From Streptomyces mangrovisoli (GTDB taxonomy: Bacteria > Actinomycetota > Actinomycetes > Streptomycetales > Streptomycetaceae), in NCBI RefSeq assembly GCF_000974985.2, contig NZ_LAVA02000140.1:1-43463 (forward strand): 43,463 nucleotides of DNA, given 5' to 3'. Below the pieces are notes generated by a model that searched no databases, was not told the origin of the DNA, and saw only the letters and a list, made by a program, of their open reading frames with translations. Made by a program: the position numbers and the translations under genes. This document shows positions 39,695-43,463 of this stretch, piece by piece (position 1 is the stretch's first letter; every line of letters starts with the position of its first letter).

Positions 39695-40567
39695 GTGAGC
39701 GAGGCCCGTCCGGGTGCCGGTACAAGTGCCCCCACAGTGCTGCGCATGATCCTGGGCAAAAGGCTCCAGGACATGCGGTTGGCCGCAGGCGTGTCGCTCG
39801 ACGACGCCGCCCGCGCGCTGCGGGTGAAGCCCCTGACCATCCGCCGGCTGGAGAAGGCGGAGGTCGGTCTCAAGCCGCTGTACGTCGAGAAACTGCTGGA
39901 GACCTACGGCGCCGGCCGGCAGGAGATCGACGAGTTCGTCGAGCTCGCCGAGCGCGCCAACGAGCCCGGCTGGTGGCACGCCTATCGCGATGTGGTGCCC
40001 AGCTGGTTCACCGCGTACGTCAGCCTCGAGACGGGCGCGCGGATGTTACGCACGTACGAACCCCACTACGTGACCGGCCTCCTCCAGACCTACGGGTACG
40101 CCCGCGCCGTGCTGCGCGGCGGCTTCCCCAACGGCAGCGAGGCGGAGCTGGAGAAGCGCGTGGACCTGCGGCTGCGCCGCCAGAGTCTGCTGGAACGAGC
40201 GGACGCCCCCACCCTGTGGGTGGTGATGGAAGAAGCCGTGCTGCACCGGGTGGTCGGCGGTTCCGAGGTGATGCGTGAGCAGATCGACAAGCTGCTGGCC
40301 GTCTCGGAACTGGAGCACGTGAGCGTCGACATCGTGCCGTTCACCGCGGGTGCCCACGTCGGAGCGTGCGCCCCGTTCACCTACTTCCGGTTCGAGGAGC
40401 CGGAGCTGCCCGACATCGTCTACAGCGAAATCCTGTCCGCGTCCGTATATCTGGACGAGCGCGCCGATGTCGTCGCTCACCTGGAGGCGCACAACCGGAT
40501 GTCGCTGCTGACCTCGTCGGCGGACAGCAAGGCACTCCTGAACCGTATGCGCAAGGAGTACTCATGA
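39695..40567 (+). CDS. Scr1-like XRE regulator (DUF5753, WhiJ type)
   Basis: A 290-residue regulator. An N-terminal XRE HTH (ILGKRLQDMRLAAGVSLDDA, RALRVKPLTIRRLEKAEVGL) is followed by the DUF5753/Scr1 domain (ANEPGWWHAYRDVVPSWFTA, YEPHYVTGLLQTYGYARAVL, VVMEEAVLHRVVGG, VSVDIVPFTAGAHVG). Family members such as WhiJ repress developmental genes and are relieved by a partner DUF397 protein. The start is GTG 39695, preceded by GGAGG. The stop overlaps the DUF397 gene start (ATGA), and an AbaA/RsbW-like gene is divergent. Confidence 0.92.
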   Translation: MSEARPGAGTSAPTVLRMILGKRLQDMRLAAGVSLDDAARALRVKPLTIRRLEKAEVGLKPLYVEKLLETYGAGRQEIDEFVELAERANEPGWWHAYRDVVPSWFTAYVSLETGARMLRTYEPHYVTGLLQTYGYARAVLRGGFPNGSEAELEKRVDLRLRRQSLLERADAPTLWVVMEEAVLHRVVGGSEVMREQIDKLLAVSELEHVSVDIVPFTAGAHVGACAPFTYFRFEEPELPDIVYSEILSASVYLDERADVVAHLEAHNRMSLLTSSADSKALLNRMRKEYS

Positions 40568-40815
40568 CCCCCACCGACGGCCGCTTCTACAACGGCATGC
40601 CCGCCTCGGACCTCGGCGAACACGGCTGGGAGTGCCCGTGGAGCGGCCCCAACGGAGGTCAGTGCGTGGAGACGAAGCAACTCGCCGACGGCCGGGTGGC
40701 GCTCCGGCAGTCGACCGACCCCGCGGGTCCGGCCCTGATCTACACACCCGAGGAGATCAGGGCCTTCGTCCTCGGGGTCAAGCGAGGCCTGGCGGACCAT
40801 CTCATGGTCGGCTGA
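40564..40815 (+). CDS. DUF397 (BldB-like partner) protein
   Basis: An 83-residue protein: WECPWSGPNGGQCVETKQL, GRVALRQSTDPAGPALIYT and EEIRAFVLGVKRGLADHL. These are the two halves of the DUF397 domain, somewhat longer at the front than most. It should bind and antagonise the Scr1-like regulator just upstream, whose stop it overlaps. Confidence 0.92.
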   Translation: MTPTDGRFYNGMPASDLGEHGWECPWSGPNGGQCVETKQLADGRVALRQSTDPAGPALIYTPEEIRAFVLGVKRGLADHLMVG

Positions 40816-40935
40816 GGCGCACCGGCGGCCCGCCGTCCGGCGGGCCGTCACCCGGCGATCCGCCAACCGGCGGCCCGCCAAACGGCGTTCCGTCACCCGG
40901 CGGCCCGCCACCCGATGGCCCGCCACCCGGCGGGC
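40816..40935. repeat. short-unit GC minisatellite
   Basis: About ten degenerate 9-12-base units of the type CACCCGGCGGCCCGC follow the DUF397 stop directly. Translated, they read as Gly-Pro-Pro-rich repeats in two frames on opposite strands, but neither frame has a convincing ribosome site. I consider the tract non-coding. Confidence 0.75.
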
Positions 40936-41037
40936 CGCACCAGAGCGGGAAGGACCCGGCCCCCGGGCCACGGCCTGACCCTCGCACCGATGTACACCCC
41001 CCCACCGATTCCGTGTACTTCACTTGAAGGGGACAGG

Positions 41038-41859
41038 ATGACCAGCACCCGGGCCGCGCGGGAGATCGACACCAGCAAGCCCCATTCCGCCCGCATGTAC
41101 GACTACTACCTGGGCGGCAAGGACCACTTCGAGGTCGACAAGCTGGCGGCCGAGGCCACCGCCCAGGCGTTCCCGGCCGTCTACGTGGCCGCGCGGGAGA
41201 ACCGGGCCTTCATGCACCGGGCCACGCGGGTGCTCGCCCGCGAGCACGGCATCCGGCAGTGGCTGGACATCGGCACCGGCATCCCCACCGAGCCCAACCT
41301 GCACCAGGTCGCCCAGTCCGTGGTGCCCGAGGCGCGGGTCGTGTACGCCGACAACGACCCCCTGGTGCTCAAGTACGCCGAGCGTCTGATGCGCAGCACC
41401 GCGCAGGGCCGCACCACGTACATCGAGGCCGACGTCAACGACCCGGCCTCGCTGATCGAGGCGCCCGAGCTGGCCGACATCCTCGACTTCGACCAGCCCG
41501 TCGCCCTGTCGATGAACGCCCTCATGCACTTCATCACGGACGACCAGGACCCGTACGGCATCGTGAGCCGGTTCCTCGAGGTCCTGCCCTCGGGCAGCGC
41601 CCTCGCGCTCAGCCACTGCACCCCCGACTTCGACCCGATCGCCTGGGGGAAGATCACCGAGATCTACACCGGCGCCGGGACCCCGGTGCAGTTCCGGACC
41701 AAGAAGGAGGTCACCCGCTTCTTCTCCGGACTCAACCTGATCGAGCCCGGCGTCTCCGTCGCGCACCGCTGGCGTCCGGACACCGACCCGGTCGACGACC
41801 CGGACTCCCCGAGCGACGCGCACGTCAGCCTGTGGGTGGGCGTGGGCATCAAGCCGTAG
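41038..41859 (+). CDS. DUF574 (SAM-dependent methyltransferase-like) protein
   Basis: A 273-residue protein of the DUF574 family, strongly expanded in Streptomyces: PHSARMYDYYLGGKDHFEVD, then ENRAFMHRATRVLA, a SAM-like loop QWLDIGTGIPTEPNLHQVA, VVYADNDPLVLKYAERLM, ALSMNALMHFI and FFSGLNLIEPGVSV. The fold is a Rossmann methyltransferase, but no substrate is known. The ATG at 41038 has AGGGGACAGG just upstream. Such genes are often placed near Scr1/DUF397 and small-ATPase regulators, as here. Confidence 0.92.
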   Translation: MTSTRAAREIDTSKPHSARMYDYYLGGKDHFEVDKLAAEATAQAFPAVYVAARENRAFMHRATRVLAREHGIRQWLDIGTGIPTEPNLHQVAQSVVPEARVVYADNDPLVLKYAERLMRSTAQGRTTYIEADVNDPASLIEAPELADILDFDQPVALSMNALMHFITDDQDPYGIVSRFLEVLPSGSALALSHCTPDFDPIAWGKITEIYTGAGTPVQFRTKKEVTRFFSGLNLIEPGVSVAHRWRPDTDPVDDPDSPSDAHVSLWVGVGIKP

Positions 41860-41992
41860 CGGCGCGGACGGCGCGGAGTGGTCACGGGCGGAAAACCGCA
41901 CGACACGGCCGGGCGGCGGGCGCTACGCTCGCCGCGATGACCACTCACTCCGCTCAAGGAATGGGGGTCCCGTCCGCGCAAGGTGAGTGCTG

Positions 41993-43444
41993 ATGAGCAC
42001 TCCCGTCGCGAACGGGGACACCCGTCTCACCCGCTGGCTGCGCGTGCGCGAGTTCGCCGTGCCGCCCTCCATGATCGAGACCGCGACCGCCCGGCGGACA
42101 GTCGGCGACTGGGCCGGGGCCTGCGCCGCCGCGCGTCTCGACGTCGACCTCGACCTGCGTACGGTTGCCCGCACCTGGGGGCGGGACCTGGCCGGCCGGA
42201 TCCGCGCGGACCTGCGCCGCCTGGCACCGGACCTGCTGCGCTGGCACCTGCCGAGGATCGCCCCGGACGGACTGCTGCGCCCGGAACTCACCATCGCCCT
42301 CGCGCGCTACGACATCGAGGGCGACCGCACCCGCCCGGTGCACCTCGTCGTCCGCACCCCACCGGCCTGGGCCGACGGCGGGCAGCGCGTCAGCCTCACC
42401 GTCCGGGACGGCTCGCGCTCCACTCCGGCCGACCGCGCCCATCCGCACCCGAATCCCAGCCGGCGCTTCCGCCTCGACCTGCACCGACATCTGTGGGACG
42501 CCGGCCGGGCGCACGAACTGCGCCTGCGTGCGGGGGACTTCGACCCGAACGCGGGGATCCCGGACGGTGAGCCGTGTCCCGCGGTGGACCGCTGGGCCGA
42601 GGAGGCGCTGATCCTGCTGCGCGCCGAGGCGTCCGCCGAAGGCCCCTCCCGCGAGCGCGAGCGCGGGCGCGCCCCCGCATGCGGGCCGACCGGTGCCCGC
42701 CGGGTGGCCGTACGGCTGAGCCGCCGTGACCGGCTGATCCTGGAACTGCACCCCGGCGACCACGACATGAGCCCCGCCGGCCACCCCGGAGTTCCGCCCG
42801 CCCTGACGATCACCCGTGCGGACGGCATGCCCGACGGCCTGCCGGTGCTGCCGGACGCCGCCACCTGGCTGCCGCCCGATCTCGAACTGCTCGCCGCGGG
42901 GCTGATCGAGCCCGGCCGGCTGCATCCGCTCGTCGCCGCCGCCCTCGCCCCGGGCCACGTCGCCGAACTGCCACCCGCGGCAGGCGAATCGGATCCGTAC
43001 CTCGTGGAGTGCCAGGGCGCGCTGCACCGGATCGGGCTGGTCGACGGAGTGCTGTCCGCACCGGACCACCATCCCGACGAGATCCGTCGCGAGGAACTGC
43101 TGAGGGCGTTCGGGGGACCGCAACTGCCCTGCCTCGCGGCCGTCGACCGGGCCCTCCGCGCACCGCACTGCCTGCCCGACGTCCGCGAACGCCTGCGCCA
43201 CGGAGACGTGACCGGAGCGCTCGACGCCGTGGAACGGCTGCTCGGTCCCGACGCGGTGCTCCGCGACGGGCCGTTGCGCGAGGAGTTGGTGGCGGCGGCC
43301 GAACGACGCGTCATCCACGGCCTGTTCAGGGCGGGACTGACGTACTCCGACGCCCGGCGGGTACGCCTTCCGGCACCCCGGCGCCGCGCCCGCACCCTCG
43401 CCCAAGTGCCGCGCTCCCGGCCGCGCCACGCCATGGCCCGCTGA
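41993..43444 (+). CDS. large conserved-looking unknown protein
   Basis: A 483-residue soluble protein. The N-terminal WLRVREFAVPPSMIETATAR and ARLDVDLDLRTVARTWGRDL, with LRWHLPRIAPDGLLRPELTI, are segments I recall from Streptomyces proteins frequently encoded beside MoxR-type AAA ATPases and VWA-domain proteins. I am not sure of that link, and any such partners would lie beyond the right edge. The middle holds beta-rich segments (RVAVRLSRRDRLILELHPGD), the C-terminal third is helical (LRHGDVTGALDAVERLLG), and the tail is strongly basic. The ATG at 41993 is preferred, with AAGGTGAG about 4-11 bases upstream; GTG 41987 is the alternative. Confidence 0.7.
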   Translation: MSTPVANGDTRLTRWLRVREFAVPPSMIETATARRTVGDWAGACAAARLDVDLDLRTVARTWGRDLAGRIRADLRRLAPDLLRWHLPRIAPDGLLRPELTIALARYDIEGDRTRPVHLVVRTPPAWADGGQRVSLTVRDGSRSTPADRAHPHPNPSRRFRLDLHRHLWDAGRAHELRLRAGDFDPNAGIPDGEPCPAVDRWAEEALILLRAEASAEGPSRERERGRAPACGPTGARRVAVRLSRRDRLILELHPGDHDMSPAGHPGVPPALTITRADGMPDGLPVLPDAATWLPPDLELLAAGLIEPGRLHPLVAAALAPGHVAELPPAAGESDPYLVECQGALHRIGLVDGVLSAPDHHPDEIRREELLRAFGGPQLPCLAAVDRALRAPHCLPDVRERLRHGDVTGALDAVERLLGPDAVLRDGPLREELVAAAERRVIHGLFRAGLTYSDARRVRLPAPRRRARTLAQVPRSRPRHAMAR

Positions 43445-43463
43445 CGGCCGCGGCGCCCCACCC

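Noticed and set aside
40802..41023. Collagen-like Gly-Pro-Pro ORF on the reverse strand
   Set aside because: It arises from a minisatellite, has no convincing ribosome site and overlaps the upstream region of the DUF574 gene.

Overview
The window is typical Streptomyces chromosomal DNA. GC content is very high, third codon positions are almost all G or C, GTG and TTG starts are common, and there are several Streptomyces-type families (a Scr1-like/DUF397 pair, DUF574, DUF4328, an Rv1733c-like protein, LAXTG surface protein). There are no rRNA genes, and I saw no tRNA gene, CRISPR array, transposase or integrase.

Positions 1-10320 look like the right-hand part of a specialised-metabolism locus that continues off the left edge. 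A cupin, a HisC-like aminotransferase and a GNAT are translationally coupled. After 188 bp comes a second coupled run: a divergent lysine 2,3-aminomutase (KamA), a single protein fusing 3,5-diaminohexanoate dehydrogenase (Kdd) to the lysine 5,6-aminomutase alpha subunit (KamD), the beta subunit KamE, a free-standing NRPS adenylation domain with a threonine-like specificity code, and a luciferase-like flavin monooxygenase. The first three are the opening steps of clostridial lysine fermentation (lysine, beta-lysine, 3,5-diaminohexanoate, 5-amino-3-oxohexanoate). Here they sit without the later fermentation genes and next to peptide-antibiotic-type enzymes, so I infer they make a building block. 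The run ends at a perfect 28-bp-stem hairpin. This is the most unusual part of the window.

Positions 10326-13606 hold a small LuxR-type protein, a secreted 82-residue peptide with two DSGWGG motifs, a divergent TrmB-like/LuxR regulator, a cupin-like remnant and a DUF4328 membrane protein. Positions 13849-21612 are housekeeping or accessory: a two-component system, a DUF998 protein, an Rv1733c-like protein, an aquaglyceroporin, an esterase divergent from an OhrR-type MarR regulator, a DUF952 protein and a LAETG-anchored surface protein.

Positions 21679-26155 contain a two-gene tailoring pair (a methyltransferase with an unfamiliar N-terminal domain and a PobA-like FAD hydroxylase), a small secreted protein, and an unknown gene carrying a perfect 21-bp inverted repeat inside its coding sequence. 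Positions 26163-30187 are a four-gene leftward operon with overlapping ends: XRE regulator, ImmA/IrrE-like HEYGH metallopeptidase, seven-TM protein with an AVNHQ pentapeptide-repeat tail, and FAD oxidoreductase. It looks like a coherent but uncharacterised module.

Positions 30661-37286 carry a cysteine-desulfurase-like enzyme, a TraB-family protein, a secreted M1 aminopeptidase, a short RibD/DHFR-like protein, an unknown protein and a zinc-less quinone-oxidoreductase-like enzyme. Positions 37538-43444 hold a Ser/Thr kinase, an AbaA/RsbW-like ATPase divergent from a Scr1-like/DUF397 pair (the WhiJ/BldB-like arrangement), a DUF574 methyltransferase and a large conserved-looking unknown protein. 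GC-rich minisatellites occur in and between genes throughout.
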